Below are positions 43,871-56,964 of a DNA stretch of 64,000 nt, one piece after another. The stretch lies in contig JAJEKV010000185.1 of assembly GCA_021234155.1 (NCBI GenBank), forward strand, positions 370,001-434,000. The letters are read 5' to 3'. This stretch comes from Isoetes taiwanensis. Lineage: Eukaryota > Streptophyta > Lycopodiopsida > Isoetales > Isoetaceae. A program made the position numbers and the translations under genes. Every line of letters begins with the position of its first letter. The first letter of the stretch is position 1. The notes below the pieces were generated by a model. That model did not search any database, had not been told where the DNA came from, and was given only the letters and a program-made list of their open reading frames with translations.

Positions 43871-46800
43871 CGCCACCCAATAAAGGTACGCCACCATGGA
43901 GTATCTTAACCTAAGGGGTTGACCTAAAAGGGATGAATTTAAACTTATGGTACTTTAACCCCATTACATAAACTATAATTTTCCCATGGGATTATGCCAT
44001 AGTTCCAAAGGTTTCTACCATAGTCCAAGGCCTTTTCTAAAGGTTCGTTCAGTTAATTTGCGTTTCGCCATGTTTTGTCACACCTAACCTATTTTTCTGA
44101 AGTTAGCATGTCAACCTCAACTTTTGATCCCTTTGAATGTTGTCGTCTTTGGCTCCCTCATAATGAAGCGGAGGCACTAAAACCTCCCCGGTCTTCTAAT
44201 AGGAAAACCCAATGTTTCCATCTTCGTTAGTAACCGCCATATGATTGTCCAATTCATTACCCTCTTAAGGGTTTCAAAGTCATAATCTCTAACGGGTCTA
44301 TGCCGCAAGGCAACGGATCCTCCAGCCTCTACTTCCGTACCTACAATTGTTTCCCCCGAGTAGGGTAACTCTTAGGATATATGGACTACTGGTCTATATA
44401 ATCTCACCCCTTCCGAGCTATACCTCTCGTCTTGATTTTTATCGGGACATGGAATTTCTATCGATTGCCCTCTTCTCGGTTATCCCTAAAGATGTAATCA
44501 CCAAAGTCGTCGGACTCCTTCTTCTCTTCTATCAAGGGGACACGCGATTTGATACATCTTTTTATTCCCAAAACCAAATAAATGCTCCCAAATTATAATG
44601 TTGAAGTAATTCATTCATATCCGAACCTTTGAGTAGTTAACCTCTCATTATCGCTTATTCCAATACCGTTCCAACCATCCTCGGGATGTTCTTCAATGTG
44701 ATGTCACCAGATATGCTAGACTTACTCTAGCTATTCTCATTGATTTAAACTCTTTTCATCTCCCTTAGTAATAGCTTGAGTACATATCTCTGGTGGACCA
44801 TACCTTAACCCAATATCTTCGTATATAAGCATATCATTATGCTTCTTCTGTAAACATTGTCACGTAACATGCCACCAGCCTTGTACGAGTATTCTACCAT
44901 CTTCCAATATGACATACATCTGGATGTCACAATCGACATCCTTGATATCCTCGTGAGTGTAGTATTTGATACTACCAAGTCCTTCCAACATCCAAGACCG
45001 CTTCGTTGTTATTATATGATATAGTAACATGTGTGCACCAACCCCAAGTCTACACTCATATGTAACTTCGTTGACATAGGCATCTAGTTATATTCCTACT
45101 TGCGGCCAACTTATTTCCTCAACTTGGTTATCTGGTACCCTAGACATGTCTCTAGTCTTAGTTTGCCTTGGTCCTCAACCTCTAGTCATAACTTCCACAC
45201 GGGCAAATGCCATCTTAAGTTCCTTGTGGACATGTTTGATCTCTAGTATAAGAACTCTTATCTTCATTACTTCCCAGATTCATATGGAAAGTGAACTAAA
45301 AGTTCTAGTATATATCCTATCTTCTTTTAGTTATGTTTTTCTATTAAATGGTCCTAGTACACATATACCAACGCGGAGTTACTCCTTGGAATATACACAC
45401 CATACCAAGTCCGCACCACATCCCTCCTTGGTGAGATGTTCATTGGGAGCCTACCTTGTTCATACTCTAGACTTAGGTATATTCAACGTTCTATATTCAA
45501 ACGTTGTTTACAACAACTTTCAAGCACCTCTTGTCTCCCACTTGTCGTGGTGGGTACATTACTTGCCTTCCTAATGTATCATTAGTTGAAGGTCAACTTT
45601 CCTTCATAGTCCGGCTTCACCAAAGATCCAACATACCCCTCGCAGTTTTTAGATGCTTGTGCCTATTCCTCCCAATTGTCCTCTTCTCTGACCTTATGTG
45701 CAAACTACGCTCCACATTATTGTCCAGCCTCTTATTCTAAGATCTCCATGTTCCCAAAGCACATCGATGTGTCCATTTCCTTAATTTATATCCTTCGTAA
45801 TGGTCATGCATTTGACCAACGTCATTGAGCGTATCCAAGTGACTATGTCGTCATCTTATTCATGCACCCCCTTGCATTGTTATTGCACACCTCAGGAACA
45901 CCAATCTTCTTACGAAACGTAACGTATGCGTAATTTTATAATCCGTAGTTTATGGATCCACATCCTCATACAACATTATTCTCGACCTTTCTGCGAGTCA
46001 TACCTCCATTCAAGTGGCAATAGCTATAAAATGTCGAAACCTACACTTCTGAAGTGGTCTTCCTTTCAGGAGCTGGGTACTTATAATTCAGATCCACCTT
46101 AGCCTAGTACCTCTCTAACGTGGTCGATGGTAGATAATCATAAACCACTTCTCCATCAGATATATGGTGCTATATCCAGTCTCCTTCTACGTGGAATGGC
46201 AATATCCATCATTATATAATAGCCTCAAGCGGGACCAGGCATGTCTTCCGCCGTGGACACCATAGTCACAATCCGCCCTTCGCGTGATACGTGAGGCTTG
46301 CATGGCCATAGCACCGCCAGATAGCGACCCGGGCGGTACCCGTTACGTCGAATGTATCTGTGAGATGTACCTGTAAATATAAGAGTGTCTGTATGTGTGA
46401 CAAATTTACGAAAATAATAATAATATGAATAAGTAATTCAAAGGCGTACCGACGTGAATATAACCTATGGTTAAGATAGACTAGAATAGAGTGAGTGTAT
46501 GGAAACATTAAAGATATTAAAAGGAACTTAAAAGGAACTATTTAAACACATAATCAAACATAACAAAAGGAGATAATTATGTATGTCTTACACAAGCTTC
46601 CAGAGAATAACGAGACTTAGATTATCTTAGAAGGTTAGGACTAGTAATGGATGAAGAACGCAGTGTACTGTAGTTCATATTAGAGTATAGGGGTAAAAAT
46701 GTCACCTGCAGTACGATAAAATTGTATTAAAGGGTAAGTCTAAATGTGAGGGGCATGTCAAATACTGAGGATAGGACCTTATAAGTTGTCAAAACTATAA

Positions 46801-47341
46801 TAACATAGGAAAACAAAAGTCCGACACAAAAATTAAATTAGCTACCGGGTAATTAAAAATGGATTGCAAAGCGACGGGAGAATATAATACATATACACAG
46901 AAGTTAATATCATTAGAATCACTTTCTACTAAACAGTGCGAGCTTAATAACTCCGTATCATAATATAAGAACAAATAGAAGTTGCTTGTGTCTGTACCTG
47001 TCCATAATACATAATCAATTACACGTGTGTATAGAAACAATGAATTCAAAATTAGCCATACTCTGAATAGAATACAATAGAAAACAGTGAGACTTCCACA
47101 CACCTTGACTGTAATGATCAGGTCTAATCTATACCTCTACCTTCTATATCCCAGACTTATAAATTGCACATTACAAGTCATTTCAAACTTAATCACTTTG
47201 AACGTGACAAAGTCTGTATGATCTATAATCTCGCTATCTCTTTAAGGAGGGGAGACTTCCTCCCAATGTACGATGTATGGGCCACAGCAAGAGTAGTCTT
47301 GATGCCGAGGAGGGCGAACATCACTTTTAAGGTGGGGAGAA

Positions 47342-49035
47342 TGTGGCGCCCACATATTTATACGCCTTTTAAGTATAAATACGCGACACGTCACTATGAA
47401 TAATTAATGGCACATTAATTATTCATAAGCTAAGGTTAGCTATGTTAATAATTAAATTATAAAGGTGGAAACCTAACCTTAAACCCTAATTCGAATTTAG
47501 GGCTTAATCTAATATTAAAAGGGCCTAAAATACCAAATTAGTTAATATTAGCCAACCCGAGCTGCCACCGCCCAAATCGATTGGGCAAGGGAGAGTTACT
47601 AACTTGGGACCCAAATTGGGGTTTTGCACCCCATTTGCCCCAATTCGAATTAGGAGCAAGTGGAGATGGAGGAGGAGGAGCGACAGCCGGGGCACCCTTC
47701 AAAGAAAATCGACCAAGAGGAGCCGAAAGCCACCTTGAGGAGCCGAAAGCCCGCTAAGCCGAGCGCCACCTTGCCAAGCACGCACTGTAGCTGAAGCTGA
47801 GCACCAAATCCAAGAAAGATGGAAGCACCAAATGACAACGGGTCCAAAGAGAACTCGTGTGGGTGGCTAGTATAGCTTGGGAATTCTAGGGTAGCGCCCA
47901 TGGGGCACTTGTAGTGTGTATTTCTTCCGTTCTCTCTCTTGTTTTACTTGTAGGAACTAACCCTTTGATTGCAAAGGTGAGTTCTCTTTATTTCCTCGAT
48001 TCGGGTCTTGCTCTTAAAGGATGGATTGATAGTTCTTGCATAGTATTACTCTTGAAATGGGGAATTACTGGGGTAGAGACCTCCGAGCCCATGTATTGTA
48101 GTATGCTCCTAGATAGAGCCCTGATATCCCATTAGATGCGGCTGGCACAAGAGCCCACCGGGTCATAGATGCTATGGTACCGCTTAGCACCGCATAAAGG
48201 AACACAGTGGTGAAGTGGAGGTGGGGTCTTGCACAACATAAAAGGCTCCCCGGGACTCTATAGCGAGCTAGACCTCGATAGCCGGCCACGAGGGGCCGGG
48301 TATGGGTCCGACACTGGGTGGGAAGGTGTGACCTGTATGGGGCACCTTGCACTTTTGAGTAGATTTAGGGTGAGTAAGCCTGCACGGATGCGGGGGTCAC
48401 TGATGCGGCACGCATTCTCTAGCTCGCCCATGGAGCCACCGTGATTCGGAAGGGGACGCTTCCCGACCCGCCTCATCTGGACCGGGGCTTCATGAACCCC
48501 GGAGTAGGCTCAAGGCCGGGGATGCCTCGAGCCTGCCTCCCCGGCTATAGCGACGCCATAGCGTGAATTGACCCATCCGCAAAGTGTGCACGGAGGGGCG
48601 GATGGAGTGGACAACCCTAGCCAATGTTCTATGCCGCCCAACGCCATGTCAAGATTACGTGGCTCACGATCTCTTGAGGCCTAGCCGCGGTCGATCCTCA
48701 CCGAGTCCGAACCAGGGGTAGAACCATGGGTTTGGGGTGTTTTCTTAGGTTTAGATGCATATTCTTTGCCGTTGGTATTTGATGGATATGCCACCCTTCG
48801 TGGTGGTTATTTATATGTGATTTATGCCGTGTGCTAACCCTTGTATTCACGCCTTCGCGACGGTAGGAGCCCCATTGAAGGCGGGCGAATGACCCTTCAG
48901 TCCTTCTTTCGCATCATGATTATAGATGGCCCGAAATAGACGGAGGGCCCTGCTCATGGCGAGTTGGTCGCCATGGGAGGGGAAAGTCCCCGTATGTATA
49001 CGTCCGAGGGTCGTATATGTTCAGGGAGCGTCACA
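47342..49035 (+). repeat. 3-prime LTR
   Basis: Starts TGTGGCGCCCACATATTTAT and ends GGAGCGTCACA before the CACTT duplication. Compared with the left LTR it has many short deletions, often in GC-rich words. Confidence 0.88.
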
Positions 49036-49040
49036 CACTT

Positions 49041-49845
49041 GCTCATCCAGGATCCACTTTTAGACCAGATATACAGAGTAGAAGATCTTACAACACCTTA
49101 GACGTGGGAAACATATGACCAACATCCCAGCAATAAGAAAGTGGAGGAGAAAATTTTCTATTTATATGCTAACGAGGTTCATTGAGCCTACAACTGTTGA
49201 GGAATTTCATAGATCTTCTAGAAGCATGAATTATAATTTGACAAAGAAATTCACTTGCTCACCCAGGACCCAGTTCTAGATCAGATATACAAAACAGAAG
49301 ATCTTACAACACCCTACACGTGGGAAACATATGATCAACATCGGGCTTGAACACACGAATTTCACCACCATGTTTCCTCACAACTCTAAAGGGCTCTTCC
49401 AAACAATTGAACCTTTCACAGTACATGCGAACTTTTGCCGGACGAGCCTACCACTGATACTCCATGCATTTCTAAAGCCAACGGAGAAGCACAAGCACAT
49501 TGGTCGAGCGGATTACCCCCTAACATAGTCTCACGCCAATCGACGGCAAAGCAACCTCTACCTAACTCACATAACACAGCGGGAGTTTCAATCTAAGCCC
49601 TTCAACGCAGCGAGATTTTTAACTTGGGACCTTGATATGGTACATTCACTGGCATCAAAAGGATAATCCATCACCCCACCTCCCAAAGGTTTGCCCTATG
49701 AGCAACCCAAAAAAGGAAAAAGAAAACAATATGAAGCTACATTTCATGTTCTTGTAAGTGGATGATTGAGAGGGGATGTAATACAATTTATTTCACCAGA
49801 ATACAAGTACCTAAACATAATAGGTTTCCTACACGTTTTTAGTAG
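49041..49845. other. Intergenic, includes the diverged flank repeat
   Basis: Contains the counterpart of 38460-38584 and a local repetition of CATCCAGGATCCA / CACCCAGGACCCA and CAGATATACA-A-AGAAGATC words (49048-49095 and 49258-49300). No gene. Confidence 0.5.
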
Positions 49846-49898
49846 ATGTTTAGGCCAAAGTTGGTGGAGGAAATGCCCTGCATTGGGTCCAGGTGTTC

Positions 49899-52800
49899 AT
49901 GGCTTTGCCTAAGCGCGGAGAGGCTCCTTCTTCCAATGCCGTCTTCCTTTTCCACTTATTCTCCTTTATCTTGTAAGTTTATTCTCCTTTATGTTGTAAA
50001 TTTCTGCAGTTACTATCTGTTTCATATTTGCACTCCTCGTCTCGATGCATATTCTATCAAAATGCCGCATCAATATCATCCTTGGTTCATCATAACTTTT
50101 TTGATCAATTAAGAAAGAGGGCATGCCCTACAGAACGTCTTAAACTACAACATGTCCATGGTTCTGATGAATTACATGGTGCTGATTTGCGGCTTAGTTT
50201 AAGTTCGTCTTCTTCTGCAATGCTGGCTAGCTATTTGATCCCGCATTTCGCTGGACAGGTTTCTGTACGCCCTCTTGTGGCATTTTGGGAGTACAGCTGC
50301 TACCATGTCACATTTCCATAGTTTTGGCTGGTTTTTTAAGGTAATTAACAGATTTCAATCTTTCGATAATTTGGCAGAAAGTTCTTATTAATGTTGTTAG
50401 TACATTTGTTCCATGGTCCCCTATCACAAAGTTAGCCCTTAAAACCTTGAAATGGGCTCCTATGTTTTAGGCCTTTAGACAAGGACTACTAATACAAATA
50501 TGTAAGTCAACAAAGCTTTATGATCTCAAATTTGTTCTATAGACTTCTGTTCTCATGAAAATGGTAGCTCTTTAACAGCAGCAGCCAATGAGTCTAGCTA
50601 GTAGGATCGATGAACAAATTTAAAGACACAATCTAGCCAGGATGTACAACTAGATGATCTATAAGAATGATGTTCGTTGAAGCATGTAATTCGATGACCC
50701 CTACCTGTAACCTGACCTGATCTGACCTGACACATCTAATATTTTGCAAATATCCATCCTGGAAGCATGGAATTAGGAAGATTTACAACAGGCATTACAA
50801 TTTCATATGTGTCTACATGCACCTTGTGTGGTCTCACTACCCGTGGTAGCAATGATCTTGCAGATTAAGTGATATGCAAGGGATTGAAACTAATTTTATG
50901 CGCTGTTTTGCAATTTTAACTGCTTAGTACAAATTGTGCATTAAGGAAGAAAATGATTGCATTCTAGCCGGAGGGATTCTGCTGATTCATTAACTATTTA
51001 TATTTAGCTTGTCTACCTAATAAAAAAAAGTTTATCTATCTTGTGAATAATGTTTTTGTTCATACATATGCCTTATTGTCTGAATTTGCAGTTCCTGACT
51101 TTCTGTGGCTTTTTCTTCCAAACGATCGGCCTGGCAATTTGCGTACTTTCACATCTCTTTCCTGAGGTGACAGCACTAACTCTTGGAAAAGCTGAAATTA
51201 AAGAACCAGTTAAAGACCAGGGAAGGAAGGATGAAAGAAAAAAAGAATTATTAGATTGATTGGGTACAGATATATTGTTCAGAATTCAGAATAAAAGTTA
51301 GCAACTAAAATCCTAAGAATCAAGAGAGTTCAGAACTTTCATAGCTGCTTAGTAGAGTATGAGGTCATGTCTCCATATGGGTCTATTTGGCTGCCCATTT
51401 CACTCCTTTGTTAGACCCTTAAGGAAGTGTGTCTTGACGGAGTTTACCTCTGTTGGTCAATCATTGATGAAAAAAGATGTTATTTCTGTCTCTCACTTAA
51501 AATCTATATTAATATGTTGCATAAACCCTATTTCCATGACAGAAATATTAGACCAATACAAATATGATGCTCAGAATCCAAATTGATATTTAACACTTAA
51601 AATGCTAAGGATCAAGAAAGCTCTAGTTGCTGGAGCAGAATAAGACGTCATGCCTGCTCTTCTGTTCCATCTGAAGTTGTGCTTATGAGTCTGTTCTGTT
51701 GGCTGCCCTTTTTATTCTTTCTGAGACCCTCAGCCTCTTAGTAGTCAAGTTTCCCCTTGTTGCTTTTTCGGCAGGCACAGATGAAAAGCGATGTTAAGAT
51801 GTTATTTTCTGTTGCACAGATGAAAAACGATGTTAAGATATTATTTTCTGTTGCTTAGACCTATCTTCATTCACTTCTTGAAAATAAAGCACCACCGCAT
51901 GTTTTTGGTCTGTAGGCTAAAAATATACTCGGCATTTTAAGAAAATAACCCTTGTAGAAATGCATTTTCGTGATGGAACTTCTTGGAATCAGCCATGGCC
52001 AGGATGCTTTAACATGCCAACATACTTTAATGCCCTTATCACCCGTCCATTTTTGAAACTGAGAGTCCAAGCCGCAGAAGCTTTTGTTGGAGTAACATAG
52101 TCGCAGGGGAGAGTATGCTAAAATGCCTTGCTTGTGATCATCTTTGCTAAGAAGTATATTTCAGAATTTTCTTTGGCTGTCAAGTATATATGCCCACTGC
52201 TCCAGACAAAGAAGTTAGTTTAACAGATTTGTTGGAACATAGGAAAGTAGCTTGAAAGCAACTCTTTTTTAGCGTGGCTAGTGAGGCATAACCTTTAGTA
52301 AGCTTTAAATGAGTGCATCTTTCATACTGAGAATAGGTCAATGCACTTCTGCTTTCAACGCCTACTTGTTGTTTTTATGTTAAAGTTTTGTTACCCACAC
52401 ATTTTGAACTCTGCTGGCTAAATTGTCATGGTATGTGGCAGGTAAAATCAATCAGGCGAATTACAGATGACATTGCATGTGCTTGCTTTCCGATAGCAAA
52501 TACTGTAACGGTTATGCATTGGGGTTTATATTTTTTCATCTCCAACAGTTTGGAGGAGACTACAAGTTCTAATCCGTAAGCTTTAGCTGCCCCTGGATCT
52601 GGTTGTCGTGATACATCATCTTACATGTCTTAAATGTGACATGTATTGGAATTAGCTTGATCATGCTGATTGGAGTTATTAAAACTAGTGCCGTTTTTGT
52701 ATGCGCAGTGTTCCTGTATGGCTGGATTTGACAATGCATTTGATCAATGCAGTAGTTGCTTGGGTAGATGTGTGCACATCAGAGCGCACTTTCAGGTGTA

Positions 52801-53567
52801 GATTTTGGTTTACAGTAGGTGGCTTTTGGGTAGGGAATTAACATTTTCATGGGTACTTTACAGGAAGTCATCGTTACATTTTGCTCTTTTTTTTGCTTTT
52901 TCATACATACTGTGGATGCAGATCTGTGCAGCCAAAAACAAGGTATGTTCACTTCCTTAGTGCTAGTTTCTTGCCAACTGTTATGGAAGTATATAAAGTA
53001 TATGAAAAGAAGGATGAAACAACAAGTAGTACAGCAGGTTGCAGATTTTTATAGCCCTCATCATTTTTTGTTCTTGCCTGTATACCCAAATCTGCATGGT
53101 GGTCCAAGTTATCTAGCTGGCAAGGAGTTCATTCCATCCTCTTCTTAAGGAAACTACTAGTCCCAAGCGATTGAGGAATCAAAAGGAATGGCAGATAGAA
53201 TGGGTTGTTGTTTGCAGATTAGCTGCTCGTCCCACAAATGGAGAATACAAGAAATCATTTTCCCACCAAGGAAATGGACTTTGCCATGAAATGAATAGGA
53301 TCACCACTACAATGAGGGAATGCTGCATTGAAACCATTGTTCTCTATTCTTTGTGGCTATTTTTCATCCTGGTGAATATGTATATTCTGATTGGGGTACT
53401 TGTTTCAGGTTTACCCCTATCCATTCTTGAACAAATTTCGTGAACCAGAGGGTGTTATCGTAACATCTATTATTGGTTTGAGTATAGTAGCTTTGTTCTT
53501 TACTTTGGGTGCTAAATTGCCCAATGTTGAAACTTCTAGGAGATTGAAAAAGTTGAAAGGTGTTTGA
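49899..53567 (+). CDS. FAR-17a/AIG1-like multipass membrane protein
   Basis: Members of Pfam FAR-17a/AIG1 (animal AIG1 and ADTRP) are multipass membrane Thr hydrolases acting on fatty-acid esters of hydroxy fatty acids; the plant role is unclear. Probable exons: 49899-49972, 50010-50258, 51092-51166, 52442-52575, 52709-52795, 52922-52942, 53317-53371 and 53409-53567. From 51092 on, all borders are GT/AG and phases fit. Family segments seen: FLTFCGFFFQTIGLAICVLS (with the conserved Thr), then RRITDDIACACFPIANTVTV and MHWGLYFF, PVWLDLTMHLINAVVAW (with the conserved His) and YPYPFLNKF before the last membrane helix. The C-terminus is basic (SRRLKKLKGV). The first two exons do not join in one frame without a 1-base change, so the N-terminus is uncertain. 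The rest looks intact. Confidence 0.75.
51776..51860. repeat. 42-bp tandem duplication in an intron of the AIG1-like gene
   Basis: GCACAGATGAAAA-CGATGTTAAGAT-TTATTTTCTGTT is present twice in succession with two differences. Confidence 0.85.
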
Positions 53568-54524
53568 GCTGTTGGATTCTTCAGCAACGATTGTCTATTT
53601 ATTTAGTATATTTAGAAGGATCTGGGAGGATGGTCATGGCATATGAACTGAATCAGACAAGATGTAATTCAATATGAAATGTCTTCACTACAGGGAGGTA
53701 GTAAAAAGGAAAAAAATAGCTTCTTAAGCGTTCCTCTTTCCTCCAGCAGTTCCAACAAAGCGATCTTTGAGACGTGGGGTCATCTTCAGAATTCAATTAC
53801 CTTTTCTTATATGCCAAACAAATTGCCCGCGTCCTCTTCGTGGAAAACTTATGTTATACAAGAAATTTATTGCGGTCTCTTCCCGAACCTCCTATGTGTA
53901 GGGAAGTGGGTGGAGGCCATTCCCCTTTATCAACCCACTTCATGATTTTACTTGTGTCTGTCTGCGCGGCGAACAATGTTGTTGTTCCAATAACTAAACT
54001 AACTTTGTGAAAAGGTCAATGTCAAGACACTAAAATGTTTATAGTGCCCACTAATAGCAATTGTCAATTCTTAAAACGTAGCTTAGCATGTCTGAAGATA
54101 CTGATCTCCATGTCAAATTCACCTAAAGCTACAAAGTTTTTGGACCATAGACATGCTTGTTCAATTCCAATGGACATGTCAAATTCACCTAGAGCTACAA
54201 AGTTTTTGGACCACAGACATGCTTGTTTAATTTAGGAATGTCTACTATCAATCAAGGATGTCTTCCAATTACTATGCTAATGTAGTCGTGCTACGTGGTA
54301 ATTGATTCCCCAATAAAAAATATATATTTGTAGTAGTTCTACGTGGTAGTAAAAGTAATCTAACCTATGGTGCAAAGAAAAATGGCTATCTCCATAACAA
54401 CTCTACACTTAAATATAACTTGTAATTAACCTAAAGCATAAGTAGTGAAACAAACAAACTATGTGGTTCCAATGTCTAAGCTTTCCAATCCAAAAATAGA
54501 CGATTCAAACGCATTTTATCTCTC

Positions 54525-54531
<7 letters not shown>
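53568..54531. other. Downstream of the AIG1-like gene, with a 66-bp tandem repeat
   Basis: No gene supported. At about 54110-54232 a 66-bp unit (ATGTCAAATTCACCTA-AGCTACAAAG, then TTTTTGGACCA and ACATGCTTGTT) occurs twice. The overlapping frames 53679-53945 and 53774-54010 have no recognisable domain. Confidence 0.55.
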
Positions 54532-54561
<30 letters not shown>

Positions 54562-54904
54562 GACGAAAGCCAAAAAGTTTATTAATTAGATAAAAAGTAT
54601 AAAATTTACATGTCTCATCTAACTATGTAAGCACAAAAAGATGCCACAGGATCACGAGCCTGGAGCACAATATACTTACTCCAAAATAGGAGACTAATGA
54701 TAAGAATCAATTCGAAGATACTAAATTTAGATGCGTTCCATCATTTCTGATTCAAGGGAGGAACACTCATAGGCTGTCAGTATCTTTTTCTGGGCCACCG
54801 TAATAACACCACATGAAGATGAATAAATGCTCTGAACGATGTGGTGTCTACGACGCCCCCATATCGACCACAGGAGCCAAACAGAACCAAGATGGAATGC
54901 CCTT
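54532..54904 (-). mobile_element. Minus-strand LINE 3-prime fragment with poly(A)
   Basis: A run of about 28 T at 54532-54559 is the poly(A) tail of a minus-strand copy; the 3-prime end reads AATTAATAAACTTTTTGGC. Further in, the minus strand encodes LGSVWLLWSIWGRRRHHIVQ, matching the WLLW-IWKRR segment downstream of zf-RVT in the LINEs at 24.7 and 25.7 kb. 5-prime truncated at about 54904. Confidence 0.7.
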
Positions 54905-55540
54905 TGTTTTTTTTTTTTTTTTGGAAGGAAAGATAAAATTAATATTCAGATAGGAAGAATTACATCATAAAGACCCCTAAGGATCAGATAACCTTGAAGT
55001 ACAAAGGATCCCTTATGGATCGAATGTAATACATGAAGCTTTAGTACTCATATATTTTCTCAACCTCTTCTTCCAACTAACTAGTACTACAGGATCAGAA
55101 TCAACATCTTCCTAGCTAGTAGAATACTACAGGAGACAAATACAAATTTTCCTCAAGCTACAAATATATCTTGAATGCTCTGTAGTCCACCTCTTGCAAG
55201 AGTATAGATGAAGAGAAAAAGACATGAAGGAATATCATGAACAATCTGCCACATTGCTCAAAGAAGCTACCACAGCTCCAGAAAGTAATCCATTCTACAG
55301 ATTAATCAATATTGTATGCACCAGGAAAGATGCTGCATTGTCAGGAAAAGTGCAGTCGGCATAAAATGGCTAGACACAAAGCCCTGCCACTAAAAGTTTG
55401 GCAATCTCAAGCATGAACTTAAATAAGCAGCATGCCATCCAAGCATATCAGTACTTGAAGACATGTGGTTCTTGGCCAATCAAGCATCAGTACTTGAAAA
55501 ACCGCTCAAGCATAGCAGTACCTGAGCAGAACCAAATGCT
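54905..55540 (-). mobile_element. Second poly(T)-headed retroelement fragment
   Basis: A run of about 18 T ends at 54922 and is followed by GGAAGGAAAGATAAAATTAA, again like the inverse of a LINE 3-prime end with poly(A). The body keeps no recognisable domain and the far boundary is uncertain; the two tails are directly adjacent, so one element probably inserted at the tail of the other. Confidence 0.45.
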
Positions 55541-55544
55541 TTAC

Positions 55545-56964
55545 GGGGGGTGACTCCGGGCAACGAGAGCTGTTGGATAGGCATATTCACCCCTTATTCC
55601 TTAATCTACACCGTACGTAAAGTTCCGTTTTGGGGTATGCAAGTACAAAATTTGCTATACTGTATAACAAGATTCGCAAAATACTATAAGATTTCAAGCG
55701 GAATACTATATGGTGTTGATTTTATACGTGCAAAATACAATTATGAGGGCTCTCGCTGCCCTACGTCACCCTCCGTGTGAATATGCACCCAAACCGGTTT
55801 AAGGGGGATTTTAATTTAAATGTGTTGGACCCAATGGTTGTGTTAATTAATGTCAATGGTAGTTATGTGTTGGTTGTTAATGTCAATGGTTGTTATGTGT
55901 TGGTTGTTATGTGTTGGGGGATTTAATTTTTATATGTTGGATGTTAATGGTTTGTGTTGCAAAAAAAAATTTTTGGCCTTCTCGGGCCTTAGGGACCTCC
56001 CGTAACAAAAATTTTAGAATTCAAACCAGAAAAAAACTAGAATTCATTTGAGGCTTTCATCACCTGTAGCTTTTGAATTTCATCACAATAAAACAAATAA
56101 AACATAAGTAAAAGTTACCATAAAGATAGAGCGGATTGATCCATTATTCTGAAAGTTATAAAGTTTGCAACACCCATACACAAATATTTTTCAACTGGAA
56201 TTTAACAGCAGCCTTTGGCCTCCATGGATTCTTGTGGTGAAGAAACCAGAGTGGGAAACTTTTCTACTTGTTAGCACAAGGATCTAGAAGCCTTGGAATT
56301 TGCTTAATAACTGCCTCAAAATCTAAAAATGCATGGTAATTTTTTGCAACCTTCATTCGGAATGAGCCATAAAACAATATCCAATAGTGCAATCCTGTAT
56401 TAATCAGCTGGTAGGATGTGAAAGCCTACCAAACCCGGCTGGAAAATTGCTGTTTTAGCATAGATAAATTAACCAAACATATCCATATCATACATTATCA
56501 AAAAGATCTCGGAGAGAGCTTTCCAACGCAATAAAAATCATCTCAAACAGAGCTCTGGATCAAAAGTTATGATAAGAAATGTGTTGCCGGCGGGGAAACT
56601 GCACTACATGCGCCCTTCAAGCCCTTCATGTGCCCATTATGCACCACACACACAAAAAGAGGGCGTTTGTTGTGAGCCATTGGTTGTTGACCATTATGCA
56701 CCACACGCACAAAAAGAGGGCTTTTGTTATAAGTCATTGGTTGTTAACCATTATGCACCACACGCACAAAAAAAGGGCTTTTGTTGTGAGCCATTGGTTG
56801 TTGACCATTGGAAAAAAAAGGCTAAAATCAATGGCTCAGAAATGGTGCACTCTAGATGTACGCATTAGTACATCCATTTGAATACATCACGAAATCATAG
56901 GAAAACCTTAGTGAAAAGCGTACAAAAACACAAAGAAAACCCCCTGTTATTATGCTACATATTA
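55545..56964. mobile_element. Foldback-type element, copy B (core inverted, left arm lost)
   Basis: Near-identical to 3472-4864 from the right arm onward (shared words TTTAAATGTGTTGGACCCAA, GGAATTTAACAGCAGCCTTT, and the end TTATGCTACATATTA). The 211-bp core (55555-55765) is reversed relative to copy A. Only about 12 bases (ACGGGGGGTGAC) remain of the left arm. It has an extra block CTTCTCGGGCCTTAGGGACC near 55978-56010 that copy A lacks. Confidence 0.85.
56637..56812 (+). repeat. 57-bp tandem repeat in copy B
   Basis: Same three units as 4538-4710, again open in the 19-residue frame. Confidence 0.8.

Larger units (their letters stand above)
40318..47328. other. Internal region of the LTR element without coding domains
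   Basis: Pyrimidine-rich on the plus strand between about 41.5 and 46.2 kb, with no frame over about 160 codons and no RT, RNase H, protease, integrase or gag motif recognised. Frames such as 43048-43530 are hydrophobic and Cys-rich by composition only. Between 43812 and 43860 it contains a second polypurine-tract plus LTR-start-like sequence. Confidence 0.6.
38585..49035 (+). mobile_element. Complete 10.45 kb LTR retrotransposon, coding capacity decayed or absent
   Basis: Two LTRs of about 1.7 kb (38585-40302 and 47342-49035) begin TGTG(A/G)CG, and the 3-prime one ends GCGTCACA. The 5-bp target CACTT flanks both ends (38580-38584 and 49036-49040). A primer-binding site TGGTATCGAGCC (initiator tRNA-Met type, one base short) follows the left LTR at 40303, and a polypurine tract AAGGTGGGGAGAA (47329-47341) precedes the right one. 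The 7 kb internal region has no recognisable gag, RT or integrase on either strand. It therefore looks like a LARD-type non-autonomous element. LTR differences are mostly small indels. Confidence 0.9.

Noticed and set aside
41500-46200. Possible gag-pol in the interior of the large LTR element
   Set aside because: I looked for RT, protease, RNase H and integrase motifs on both strands and saw none; frames are short and hydrophobic because of base composition.
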